DNA of 34,511 nucleotides from JAABSX01 sp964480455 (GCA_964480455.1 CAYZQI010000035.1:1-34511); one strand, 5' to 3'; counted from the first letter of the stretch, positions 24,440 through 32,576 are shown. A program made the numbers and translations. The notes: a model not told the origin generated them from the sequence alone.

Positions 24440-25465
24440 GTGCCAAAAACACCCGATGCTGTACTCAAAGATCTCAAAGAGAAAAAATATGCACCCGTGT
24501 ATTTCTTGCATGGCGAGGAGGCTTATTACATTGATGCCATTACCGATTTTATAGAGCAAAATGTATTATCACCCTCAGAACGTAGTTTCAATCAAGTAGT
24601 ATTCTATGGGCGAGATACCGATATGATGTCTCTTCTTGGGCAAGCCAATAGATTTCCGATGATGGCTGATAAGCAGGTAGTGATAGTAAAAGAGCTCCAA
24701 CAAATGTCCGACTGGAACAAAGCGGCAGCTACAGAACGCCTCCTGAAGTACCTAGAACGCCCGTCGCCTAGTACTATTTTGGTGCTTAACTTTAAATACA
24801 AAAGCCTTGCAAAGAATACCAAAATCTACAAAGCCCTCGAGAAAAGTGGTGTGGTAGTAGAATCAAAAAAACTTTATGACAACCAAGTAGCTCCTTGGGT
24901 GAGTAATTACCTCAAAGCAAAAAAATACAGTATCAAGCCTGACGCACTTCAGCTTTTGGTAGAAGCAGTAGGTGCAGATTTGGCAAAAATGCACCAAGAA
25001 CTAGATAAACTTTTGCTTTCACAAAATCCTGCTGAACCTATCAATGCGCTGACCATAGAAAAAAATGTGGGTATCAGCCGTGATTTTAATGTGTTTGAGT
25101 TTCAAAAAGCACTTGCCGAGCGGAATGCCCTCAAAATAGAGCAAATCATCAGGTACTGGGCTGCCAATCCTAAAAAGCAACCCCTTATCCCTACCTTAGC
25201 ACTACTTTTTAGTTTTTTTGCAAAAGTGCTGATTGCCTATCAACAAAAAGACCGCTCTGATACCGGCCTGAGCAACGCCCTCAAAGTAAGCCCTTACGTA
25301 CTGAAAGATTACAGAAAAATGATGGAAAATTACTCCCTTAGTAGCTTGGTGCAAGCCATAGAACTCTTGCGACAGGCAGATTTACAATCTAAGGGCATCA
25401 TAGCAGGTGGAGCAACTGAGGCAGATATTTTGAGAGAGTTGAGTGTCAAAATGCTGGCTTTATGA
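24440..25465 (+). CDS. holA: DNA polymerase III delta subunit
   Basis: The 341-residue protein is the clamp-loader delta subunit, which opens the sliding clamp ring. Typical parts are YAPVYFLHGEEAYYIDAI at the start, FPMMADKQVVIVKELQQM, the domain with VVESKKLYDNQVAPWVS, EAVGADLAKMHQELDKL, and KNVGISRDFNVFEFQKALAER with a helical C-terminal collar domain. As expected for delta, there is no functional Walker A motif. The start chosen is GTG at 24440, because the conserved N-terminus begins at once and no ATG precedes it in a suitable position. It is alone between secA's terminator and the PepSY gene. Confidence 0.93.
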   Translation: MPKTPDAVLKDLKEKKYAPVYFLHGEEAYYIDAITDFIEQNVLSPSERSFNQVVFYGRDTDMMSLLGQANRFPMMADKQVVIVKELQQMSDWNKAAATERLLKYLERPSPSTILVLNFKYKSLAKNTKIYKALEKSGVVVESKKLYDNQVAPWVSNYLKAKKYSIKPDALQLLVEAVGADLAKMHQELDKLLLSQNPAEPINALTIEKNVGISRDFNVFEFQKALAERNALKIEQIIRYWAANPKKQPLIPTLALLFSFFAKVLIAYQQKDRSDTGLSNALKVSPYVLKDYRKMMENYSLSSLVQAIELLRQADLQSKGIIAGGATEADILRELSVKMLAL

Positions 25466-25503
25466 GCTAGAATACTAATGTGCGCAACTCAATAGATAAT
25501 TAT

Positions 25504-25511
25504 TATATTTG
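25504..25511 (+). promoter_or_regulatory. Possible -7 box for the PepSY gene
   Basis: TATATTTG matches TAnnTTTG and lies 17 bases upstream of the ATG at 25529. The -33 region is not convincing. Confidence 0.4.
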
Positions 25512-25528
25512 CATTCAAACCTGATAAA

Positions 25529-26110
25529 ATGTCGCAATCTAATCCACATATTGCCCAACGCACACGAATTTATCGCAAATTACACAAATGGATTTCTATT
25601 TCATTGCTAGTATTTTTTGCACTTATGTCTATCACAGGGCTACTGCTAGGCTGGAAAAAGCAAGCTGTCTTACTCCCAAAAACACAAAAAGGCATCAGCA
25701 ACAATAGCATAGCCTGGATAGGGGTAGATAGTTTGCAAAAAATAGCGGTTAGCTATGCTCAAAATACTTTACAACTTGACACCGAGATAGACCGCATAGA
25801 CATTCGCCCAAAAAAAGGCATTGCGAAGTTTGTATTTGCAAAACACTTTACAGAGCTTCAACTAGACTGCACCACGGGCAAAGTCCTTTCAGTAGCAGTT
25901 CGTAAATCAGATTTCATAGAAAAACTCCATGATGGCTCTATTTTGGACTTTTGGGTAAGTACAGATAGTGAAGCCTTCAAACTCATCTATACAAGCCTTG
26001 TGGGTTTGGGCTTGGCTGGGCTTACTTTGAGTGGTTTTTGGCTTTGGTATAATCCCATCAGAATGAGAAAAAGAAAACGAAAAACAAGGTCAAATTCCTT
26101 GCATCAATGA
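25529..26110 (+). CDS. PepSY-associated membrane protein
   Basis: The 193-residue protein has two membrane segments (residues about 22-44, SLLVFFALMSITGLLLGW, and about 150-172, YTSLVGLGLAGLTLSGFWLW) around a periplasmic PepSY-like domain. The N-terminal RKLHKWISISLLVFFALMS and the terminal GLTLSGFWLWYNP are typical of PepSY-associated TM helices. These proteins are found with iron and haem uptake or reductase systems. It is shorter than the PepSY-TM proteins with four helices. The tail is very basic (RMRKRKRKTR). No iron-uptake gene is in the window, so its role is open. MITE 1 copy 2 starts 47 bases after the stop. Confidence 0.85.
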   Translation: MSQSNPHIAQRTRIYRKLHKWISISLLVFFALMSITGLLLGWKKQAVLLPKTQKGISNNSIAWIGVDSLQKIAVSYAQNTLQLDTEIDRIDIRPKKGIAKFVFAKHFTELQLDCTTGKVLSVAVRKSDFIEKLHDGSILDFWVSTDSEAFKLIYTSLVGLGLAGLTLSGFWLWYNPIRMRKRKRKTRSNSLHQ

Positions 26111-26157
26111 AAAATAAGTAAGATTGATTATGATTATTAGGTAGTACCACAGTAAAA

Positions 26158-26371
26158 GGGTGCAAGTCAAATTAACTTCCTTATGCCCTCTCTTGTGGAG
26201 CTACCATTAGGATACACTTTTTTAAAAAATTGATTATCAGCAAGTTGCATTTCAAAATAAACTTTTTAATCTATTCATAATCATTTATTTACGAGATAAG
26301 TGTCTTAATCGTAGCTCTTGTGGAGAGGGAAGGGGTGAGGTGGCTAAAAAGGGAAATTTGACTTGCATCCC
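26158..26371 (+). mobile_element. MITE 1, copy 2 (214 bp, non-autonomous)
   Basis: This copy has the same length and orientation as 7656-7869, at about 92 % by eye (about 13 substitutions and four single-base gaps). Its ends are GGGTGCAAGTCAAATT and AATTTGACTTGCATCCC. The flanks AGTAAAA (26151-26157) and AGTAACA (26372-26378) differ at one position in seven, a probable target duplication. The 11-base segment CTCTTGTGGAG occurs in both arms, where copy 1 has CTCTTGAGGAG in both. Confidence 0.85.
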
Positions 26372-26697
26372 AGTAACATGTGTATGTTCTTTTTGACTGA
26401 TTTGAGGCTTATGTTGATGAGTTTTTCAAGTTTATTTTATTTCAAAACAGCCATCTTTCACAGTAACACACCTCATCTAGTAACTTCTGGTTATTAGTTA
26501 TTATTTTTAACTCATTGGCTCTGAGCATCTTACAAAAAGTAACCTTTCACTTTATCCAGTTTCCTTTTCAAAATTTTACTTTTTTTATTCTCAAATACAA
26601 AAAAAAGCATGTAAGTACTTACTTTTTTCAAATTTTCTCGCTCATCTTCAAAAACTGCCACAGTTTTTGAATATCAGTAGTCAATAGATTGCCTTTT
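26372..26697. other. Gap upstream of the SulP gene
   Basis: Nothing recognisable was found after the MITE: no gene, no clear terminator and no convincing promoter in about 320 bases. Confidence 0.4.
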
Positions 26698-26730
26698 ATG
26701 GTGCAATCCTCAACAAAAGCAAAAAAGAAG

Positions 26731-28998
26731 ATGGATACTCAACACAACTACCACATCCCGCAAGAAGGTATCAAAGGACTGAAGCAACATTGGAAAGCAG
26801 ATTTACTTTCCTCAGTATTTGTATTTGTAATGGCACTGCCTTTTTGCTTGAGTGTAGCTTTTGGAGCTGATTTGCCCATTATGTCAGGGGTAGTTACCGC
26901 ATTAGTAGGCGGATTGTTGATTAACTTTATGGGGGGGGCAGTAATGTCTATCAAAATGCCTACAATTGGTTTGATTCCTATTATCATCTGGGGAATCCAC
27001 CACTTAGGCGGCGAATACCAAGACATTAGCCTCGAGCTTTGGCTGGCAGTGCTGGTATTGGCTGGCATAGTGCAGATATTGATTGGACTTCTGAGAATAG
27101 GCGACTATCTTGCCTTGATTCCTGATGTAGTCATTTATGGTTTGCTTTCTACCATTGCTATTGATATATTTGTACGTCAATTACACTACCTAGTAGGGGT
27201 AGTACCAAGTGCAGAAACTACTTTTGGCTTGCTGCTGGAGTTTCCTATCAATTTAGTTTACTTATCTAAACCCGACCTTGTTTTCATCAGTGTAATATGC
27301 TTAGGGATATTGTTTTTCTCTACCACTTACCGCAAGCGACACGAAAGCCTTTTACCTGTAACGCTCACTGTGTTGGTGGTGGGTGCTTTGATGGCTTGGT
27401 ACTTGGGTATTGCGAATAAACACGGTGTACAATACCTTGTAGCTTTGCCCCAAGAAGGCTTTATCTATCAATATCAGTTGCCCGATTTTGAGCGAATTTA
27501 TACTTGGGAAGCACTTGAAGTAGCCTTGGTAGTAGCTTTGTTTAGTAGCTTAGAGAGCCTTTTGAATGTAAAATCGGTTGAAGCCATAGATTTTTATCGC
27601 CGTAAGTCAAAACCTAATAGAGAGCTAATTGCTTTGGGTTTGGGCAATGTATTATGTGGCTTCTTGGGGGGTATGCCTATGTCTTCTTCTATGACTCAGA
27701 GTGCTACTAGCATTAACAGTGGCGCAAAAACACGCTGGGCAGGTTTCTTTGTAGCACTGTATCTAGGTGCATTTTTGGTATTGTTTGCCAGCTTGGTGAG
27801 TGTGTTGCCATGGGTAGTTTTCTCAGCCATTTTGGTGTATTTAGCACATAGTTTACTTTCCAAAAAATTAATCCAAAATATCAAGGGTATCGGTAATGAC
27901 CAGCTTATCATCTACCTCAGTACAATGTTTTTTACACTTCTGGGAGGTATGCTCACGGGTCTGATAGTGGGCTGGATTATTTCGCTTGGGATTTCATTAT
28001 ATCTGGGTGCATCACTGAAACATTTGTTTAGGGCAGATATTAAAATTGCTTCACTTGGCGAAAACAAGAAAAAAATTATGGTTAAGAGTGCTGCACTTGC
28101 CTCCAACTATCTCAACATTTACCGACAAATAGCTTCCATTGAAGAAGGTAATCAGATTTACTTGCACCTTTCTAAGGCTGATGTGATAGATTATAGCTTT
28201 TTAGAGCTGGTCTATCAGCACCCCTATAACTACAATACCTCTGCGGGCAGCATAGAAATTCAAGGTATTGAAGACCATAAAATTATCTCTGCACACCCAC
28301 TTTCTACCCGAGTTATCAAAGATAAATCAAGAAAAAACAGAAACATAGATGAAAACTTGACTCGCTTCAATGAAAGACAACTAGACGTACTTTCAGTAGC
28401 ATCTATCAACAACGCCAAGCTGCGTCCGCATCTTACTTATGATGCCCATAAGCTACAAGGATTCAGCTTTTCGCTGGGCTATGATTTAAAATACCGCGAA
28501 AATAAATTCAGCAAAAACTATGTATCTGCTCACTATGCGAAATCCACCAAAATAGAGTTTTCTGATGTCTTTCTTTCAAGAGGGCTACGTATGAGCGAGC
28601 AGAGCCGACACGTCTCGGTCATTCTCGTTACTGATTTACAGTGCCACCTACCCAATTTCAATCTTGATAAAGAAGGTATCCTCAGCAAAATGCTCCAAAC
28701 CGTGGGCTATAAGGACATCAATTTTGAGCATTTCCCCCGCTTTTCAGAGCATTATCTACTTAAGGGGAGAGATGAAAAGGCCATCAGAGCACTTTTTAAT
28801 GATGAACTCCTTACTTTTTTCGAAATCCATGATGAGTTTTCGGTAGAGTGTAAGTTTGATAAAATATTGATTCATAAAGAAATGGACTTGATGAACCGTA
28901 CCGAGATGGAAGACGCCATTGTATTTGTTGAGCAGCTCCTACAACTCCTCTACCAAGAAACTACCCAAACAGTAGAGGCTCTTGAAGCAAGCTACTAG
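26731..28998 (+). CDS. SulP-family anion transporter with an extra C-terminal domain
   Basis: The membrane domain (residues about 20-430 of 755) has 10-12 hydrophobic segments and the SulP pattern: LSSVFVFVMALPFCLSVAFG, IKMPTIGLIPIIIWG, LGNVLCGFLGGMPMSSSMT. SulP proteins carry sulfate, bicarbonate or other anions in the inner membrane. A STAS-like part (about 450-540, with IYLHLSKADVIDYSFLELV) follows. Residues about 541-755 are an additional domain without membrane segments (FSFSLGYDLKY, HFPRFSEHYLLKGRDEKAI, FSVECKFDKILIHKE), of a type I only know from unannotated proteins. Start choice: TTG 26689, ATG 26698, GTG 26701 and ATG 26731 are all in frame. I chose 26731 because MDTQHNYHIPQEG and the A-rich upstream stretch look best; the ATG at 26698 is possible. 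The extension and substrate are unresolved. Confidence 0.85.
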   Translation: MDTQHNYHIPQEGIKGLKQHWKADLLSSVFVFVMALPFCLSVAFGADLPIMSGVVTALVGGLLINFMGGAVMSIKMPTIGLIPIIIWGIHHLGGEYQDISLELWLAVLVLAGIVQILIGLLRIGDYLALIPDVVIYGLLSTIAIDIFVRQLHYLVGVVPSAETTFGLLLEFPINLVYLSKPDLVFISVICLGILFFSTTYRKRHESLLPVTLTVLVVGALMAWYLGIANKHGVQYLVALPQEGFIYQYQLPDFERIYTWEALEVALVVALFSSLESLLNVKSVEAIDFYRRKSKPNRELIALGLGNVLCGFLGGMPMSSSMTQSATSINSGAKTRWAGFFVALYLGAFLVLFASLVSVLPWVVFSAILVYLAHSLLSKKLIQNIKGIGNDQLIIYLSTMFFTLLGGMLTGLIVGWIISLGISLYLGASLKHLFRADIKIASLGENKKKIMVKSAALASNYLNIYRQIASIEEGNQIYLHLSKADVIDYSFLELVYQHPYNYNTSAGSIEIQGIEDHKIISAHPLSTRVIKDKSRKNRNIDENLTRFNERQLDVLSVASINNAKLRPHLTYDAHKLQGFSFSLGYDLKYRENKFSKNYVSAHYAKSTKIEFSDVFLSRGLRMSEQSRHVSVILVTDLQCHLPNFNLDKEGILSKMLQTVGYKDINFEHFPRFSEHYLLKGRDEKAIRALFNDELLTFFEIHDEFSVECKFDKILIHKEMDLMNRTEMEDAIVFVEQLLQLLYQETTQTVEALEASY

Positions 28999-29020
28999 CA
29001 CTGTTCAAAAGTGTTTTTTG
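28999..29020 (+). terminator. Weak terminator candidate after the SulP gene
   Basis: CACT (28999-29002) and AGTG (29010-29013) enclose a 7-base loop and are followed by TTTTTTG. The stem is only four pairs. Confidence 0.3.
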
Positions 29021-29103
29021 TACCCTAACAATAGCTCGCCTCACATAAGGGCATACACAATAAACAACGTACTCACTTTTTATCAAGGGCAGGGACAACT
29101 CTG

Positions 29104-29172
29104 AGCGACCCTCGCCCCTGATTAGCAAAAACTTTGAATCTGACTGGGGTACATTATTTCTTATCTGCTCCC
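29104..29172 (+). repeat. Repeat C, copy 2 (diverged)
   Basis: This aligns with the reverse complement of 10470-10537 at about 78 %. It lies 74 bases before MITE 2, and in the other locus the two also occur in the same relative order. Confidence 0.65.
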
Positions 29173-29246
29173 CAATACTGGTTTCTTTGTTCTCGCTTAC
29201 TCCTTAATACAAAAGAAATAAGAACTAGATTATTTACTAATACCTT

Positions 29247-29368
29247 TGGTTTTCTGACAATTTTTGTGAAAATCTGAAGCAGCGGACTGGAAGTCCGCTG
29301 GCATTTATGTTCTAAACAGTATTTAGCTCATCTTATCGCACACAATCACAAAAATTGTCAAAGAATCA
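29247..29368 (+). mobile_element. MITE 2, copy 2 (122 bp, non-autonomous)
   Basis: The element runs from TGGTTTTCTGACAATTTTTG to CAAAAATTGTCAAAGAATCA, with an inverted repeat of about 22 bp and an inner hairpin AGCGGACT/AGTCCGCT. It is the inverted copy of 9421-9542, with about eight differences and no gaps. Confidence 0.85.
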
Positions 29369-29460
29369 AATTTTTGATGTAATATAACTTACCTTTTTTA
29401 CACTTTTTTCGTAAAGTAAAATGTTAAGATAATAACACTTTTCACCCTAAAATAAAGCCC

Positions 29461-30249
29461 ATGAAAAAACTACAATACACTTTTCTATTTTTCTGCTTTG
29501 TACTTTGCCTTGCAAGTTCAGGTTTTGCACAAATAGGTATCAATGTAGGCTACCAAAACTCAAAAGCCTTAGGATTGATGAGTACAAATATCAACAAAGC
29601 TGCGCATGGAGGCTTTTTTGAAGCATTTGCTTACCTCAAAAAAGGTCTTTCTGTCGGAGTACAATTTGCATACAGCAGGTATGGTTATCAAGAGAATAAA
29701 GACTACTACCAGTTTGAAAATGGCTACGAAGGAATTATTGATGTAGAAGTAGGCAATTATCTTGTGAATAATCATCTTTACTTGCAGTATGATTTTTTAT
29801 CCGAATCTTTTATCCGCCCTTATGTAACAGCGGGTGTAGGTATTACCAAATTTTATTCTGACCTCAACATAGATGACCCTCGCGAAGAGTTTACTTCTGA
29901 CTGCCCCAAGCCCCTCGAGTATGATATTTTACTCAAAGACCGTACTGCCAACTTTATGCTAGGCACAGGCTTGAAGTTCAACATAGGCGCACTTTTTGAC
30001 TATGACAATGAGTGCTTACTAGATGTAAAAGTCAATTATTTGGGCGGCGGGCAAGTGCGCTACATGAACCTCAATGCCCCTGATTCTAATTTAGTATCAC
30101 CGTCAAAGGGAGAAAACATAGGTTTTGGATTTGCAAGCCAAGCCCAGCCTGATGTAGTACACCAATATCATATAGGGCGTTCTTATACAAGCCCTATGCA
30201 GATGCTTACTGTGCAAGTAGGGCTTATTTTTCAACTTACGGGAAATTGA
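29461..30249 (+). CDS. Outer membrane beta-barrel protein
   Basis: The 262-residue protein has a signal peptide (residues 1-23, ending SGFAQ). The rest alternates short amphipathic strands: IGINVGYQN, GLSVGVQFAYSRYGY, NHLYLQYDFLS, IRPYVTAGVGITKFYSDL, ANFMLGTGLKFNIG. It ends with MLTVQVGLIFQLTGN, a typical last strand with hydrophobic alternation. This is the pattern of small Bacteroidota outer membrane barrels of the OmpW/OmpX-like porin group. No function can be inferred beyond an outer-membrane location. A perfect terminator follows. Confidence 0.85.
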   Translation: MKKLQYTFLFFCFVLCLASSGFAQIGINVGYQNSKALGLMSTNINKAAHGGFFEAFAYLKKGLSVGVQFAYSRYGYQENKDYYQFENGYEGIIDVEVGNYLVNNHLYLQYDFLSESFIRPYVTAGVGITKFYSDLNIDDPREEFTSDCPKPLEYDILLKDRTANFMLGTGLKFNIGALFDYDNECLLDVKVNYLGGGQVRYMNLNAPDSNLVSPSKGENIGFGFASQAQPDVVHQYHIGRSYTSPMQMLTVQVGLIFQLTGN

Positions 30250-30270
30250 CCAACATTTTCTTCTCTCCTA

Positions 30271-30306
30271 AGTGTAGGCATGCATCAATCAATTGCCTAC
30301 ACTTTT
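30271..30306 (+). terminator. Intrinsic terminator after the barrel gene
   Basis: AGTGTAGGCA (30271-30280) and TGCCTACACT (30294-30303) form a perfect 10-bp stem with a 13-base loop and a T4 tail. Confidence 0.85.
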
Positions 30307-30536
30307 AGGTATGTTGGGATTTTGTGTGAGTATGAATTTTCAGTTGAACAAGATAGAGTAAATATGCTTGAAAGATAGCCAAGCCAATTTATTGATTTAC
30401 TTTCTGAGAAAACTATCACCTTGCAACAGATTATTTACACTATGACAAAAAACTGTAAGAGAACCACGTTAAATATAGTTGCTTGTATGTGTGTACAAAC
30501 TATAGCTCAATTAGGCAGGCTATCTGAGTAGTTTAT

Positions 30537-30558
30537 GAAAGCCCATAGATGGGCTTTC
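30537..30558 (-). terminator. Terminator for the metallo-hydrolase gene
   Basis: GAAAGCCCAT and ATGGGCTTTC form a perfect 10-bp stem with a two-base spacer, so the tip pairs must open to form the loop. It lies just beyond the stop at 30567. The minus-strand tail is short in T. Confidence 0.65.
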
Positions 30559-30566
30559 TCCTTGAT

Positions 30567-31451
30567 TTAGGCTTGTTGTTTTTGCCAGTAGCGCACCAGT
30601 CCTGCCACACTCATCCAAGCCGGATTAGCGGCTTGGTATTGAGCAATCTCAACAGAGGTCATCTCTAATTCCTGCAAGCGTTCTACACAAAATTGGTCAA
30701 ATTTTGGTGTCATTTCTTCTATGCTCTCGCCAGCGTCCAAATGAATTTTTATCCATTGGGCAAGCTCAGAGATGTTTTGCTCTAACTGTCTCAGATGATC
30801 ATCAATATCGGTTACTGCTCCGTAGTGTGTCAGGTAGAGTGCCTTCGGTGCAAGGTTTCGAATCAACTGAATAGAATTTTCCCATTTCTCAATGTCTATA
30901 TCAGGTGGGGGCAGAGGGGCAATCACAGGTCCATTGCCAATTTGAACCCCAGCTACATCACCCGTGAATATTATACCGTCAATTTCCCAAGCAATGTGGT
31001 GGTTGGCGTGTCCAGGTGTATGGTAAGCCGTAAAAGTAATACCATCTACATTGATTTTTTCTTCGTGAGCTACTGTGATAAGTTGTGCCTCGGGGATAGC
31101 GTGCATTTCTCCCCAGAGTTCGTCCATTTTATCTTGGTAGATTCTTCGGGCAGATTCCATGAGTTTGGTAGGGTCTGCCATGTGTTTTACTCCAAAAGGG
31201 TGTAGATAGATATTTGCTCCTTGGTTGGCAAACACCCAGGCAGCTCCGGCGTGGTCTAAATGAATGTGTGTGAGCAATACATTTTTGACATCTTCTATTT
31301 TGAAGCCTTGTTCTTCTATGGCAGCTTTCAAGTGAGGTAAGGTAGAATGAGGGCCTGTTTCTACCAGTATAAGTCCTGTCTGCCCCTCGAGTAGATAGGC
31401 AGCTATGGCACAGGCATTGTTTTGAAATACTAAATCTAAGGTTCTTATCAT
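30567..31451 (-). CDS. Metallo-beta-lactamase-fold hydrolase
   Basis: The 294-residue protein carries the zinc ligands of the MBL fold: THIHLDHAGA (His62, His64, Asp66, His67), YHTPGHANHH (His148), FTGDVAG (Asp165) and LTHYG (His209). The C-terminal about 60 residues are helical and end in GLVRYWQKQQA. Soluble cytoplasmic proteins like this act as glyoxalase II-like or other thioester or lactone hydrolases; the exact substrate cannot be told. It has no operon neighbour and has its own terminator. Confidence 0.93.
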   Translation of the reverse strand: MIRTLDLVFQNNACAIAAYLLEGQTGLILVETGPHSTLPHLKAAIEEQGFKIEDVKNVLLTHIHLDHAGAAWVFANQGANIYLHPFGVKHMADPTKLMESARRIYQDKMDELWGEMHAIPEAQLITVAHEEKINVDGITFTAYHTPGHANHHIAWEIDGIIFTGDVAGVQIGNGPVIAPLPPPDIDIEKWENSIQLIRNLAPKALYLTHYGAVTDIDDHLRQLEQNISELAQWIKIHLDAGESIEEMTPKFDQFCVERLQELEMTSVEIAQYQAANPAWMSVAGLVRYWQKQQA

Positions 31452-31526
31452 AATTAAGTAATTTACTTTGAATATTGGAAACTGAAATTGTTAAGAAATC
31501 GTCTTTTCGTGAGTTCTTTATTTTGA

Positions 31527-31534
31527 CAAAACTA
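31527..31534 (-). promoter_or_regulatory. Possible -7 box for the metallo-hydrolase gene
   Basis: TAGTTTTG on the minus strand fits TAnnTTTG, about 75 bases upstream of the start at 31451. No -33 partner is visible. Confidence 0.25.
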
Positions 31535-31580
31535 AGAAATTTATTAAATTTATTCTGTTTTACTACTCAACAAATAAAAA

Positions 31581-32216
31581 ATGGCAAAAAAGACAAAATT
31601 TTATGTAGTATGGGAGGGGCGTAAGCCAGGAGTATATGACAATTGGGCGGCTTGCAAAGTGCATGTTGATGGTTTTGCGGGTGCAAAGTACAAATCCTAT
31701 CAGACACGCGCAATGGCTGAGGCTGCTTTTGCACAAGGCTATGACCTGGCACCACTCAAAGTAGATACTAAAAAAGCAACTGAGGCAATTACCCCAAAAG
31801 CAAACTATCCTCAAAGTAATGCTTTGTGTGTAGATGCAGCCTGTAGTGGCAATCCTGGTCGTATGGAATACAGAGGAGTAGAACTTCTAACAGGAAAGGA
31901 AATGTTTCACTTGGCATACAAGCGAGGAACGAATAATATCGGTGAATTTCTGGCAATTGTACACGGGTTGGCTCTGATACAAAAAGATAAACTAAATTAT
32001 ACTGAAATTTATTCTGACTCTCGAACGGCTATGGGCTGGGTAGCCGCCCAACGCTGCAAAACACGCCTCGAGCCTAGCCCTCAAAATCAATTGCTCCTCG
32101 AGCATATACGGAGAGCCGAAAAGTGGCTCAAAGAAAATGAAAGACAAGGCGTGCCTATCTTGAAGTGGGATACAAAAAGCTGGGGAGAGATTCCAGCCGA
32201 CTTTGGAAGGAAGTAA
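31581..32216 (+). CDS. rnhA: Ribonuclease H1 with an N-terminal hybrid-binding domain
   Basis: The 211-residue protein begins with the viroplasmin/RNase H1 N-terminal domain (residues 5-54: KFYVVWEGRKPGVYDNW, VDGFAGAKYKSY), which binds RNA-DNA hybrids. The catalytic domain follows (about 80-211). The metal-binding carboxylates are Asp85 (CVDAACSGNPG), Glu122 (NNIGEFLAIVHGL), Asp146 (YSDSRTAMGW) and Asp207 in the closing GEIPADFGRK. The ending is the Bacteroidota form of the family. It degrades RNA in RNA-DNA hybrids such as R-loops and primers. The ATG at 31581 is the first in frame. Confidence 0.95.
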   Translation: MAKKTKFYVVWEGRKPGVYDNWAACKVHVDGFAGAKYKSYQTRAMAEAAFAQGYDLAPLKVDTKKATEAITPKANYPQSNALCVDAACSGNPGRMEYRGVELLTGKEMFHLAYKRGTNNIGEFLAIVHGLALIQKDKLNYTEIYSDSRTAMGWVAAQRCKTRLEPSPQNQLLLEHIRRAEKWLKENERQGVPILKWDTKSWGEIPADFGRK

Positions 32217-32312
32217 CTATTATTAGAAAAAGGTGAAGAATGTTTGTATGCAGTAAAAACTGCTTTAAAATATTGATAATCAGAATGTAAGTATAATAGA
32301 TGTTTAAATCTA

Positions 32313-32576
32313 TTAATGCTTCTTGTAGCGTTTGATAAGATTGATAAAACGTTCTTGATGTGCATATTTTTCATAAGGAATGTCATCTACCTGCTCCCAC
32401 ACGGGGTATCCATATTTGAGGGCAAGTTCTGCATTCTTATAAAAATTTTCATCATCACCCATGAGGGCATAGGTTTCGGCCAGGGTGCTATAGGCAAAAC
32501 TATTTTTGCTATTTACTTTGATGGCTTTTTCGCCATATTGTATGGCTAGGTTGCCTGTTTTTTTATTTTTCATCAT
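32313..32576 (-). CDS. Short TPR protein (possibly a truncated remnant)
   Basis: The 87-residue protein contains one complete tetratricopeptide unit (NLAIQYGEKAIKVNSKNSF, AYSTLAETYALMGDDENFY) and a C-terminal part with AELALKYGYPVWEQVDDIPY and the end RFINLIKRYKK, typical of the tail of larger TPR proteins. No signal peptide is seen. It could be a gene remnant, since family members are usually longer, or a real small protein. The first two codons are both ATG. Confidence 0.55.
   Translation of the reverse strand: MMKNKKTGNLAIQYGEKAIKVNSKNSFAYSTLAETYALMGDDENFYKNAELALKYGYPVWEQVDDIPYEKYAHQERFINLIKRYKKH

Larger units (their letters stand above)
28999..29460. other. Gap with repeat C and MITE 2
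   Basis: This 462-base gap has no gene. It holds a weak terminator, repeat C (29104-29172) and MITE 2 (29247-29368). The last 90 bases carry no clear promoter box for the barrel protein. Confidence 0.6.
30250..30566. other. Gap between convergent genes
   Basis: No gene is visible in this 317-base gap. It is bounded by two terminators, one for each strand. Confidence 0.6.

Noticed and set aside
30795..31205. Plus-strand open frame of 136 codons opposite the metallo-hydrolase
   Set aside because: It is antisense to a gene with all zinc ligands in place and has no recognisable domain.
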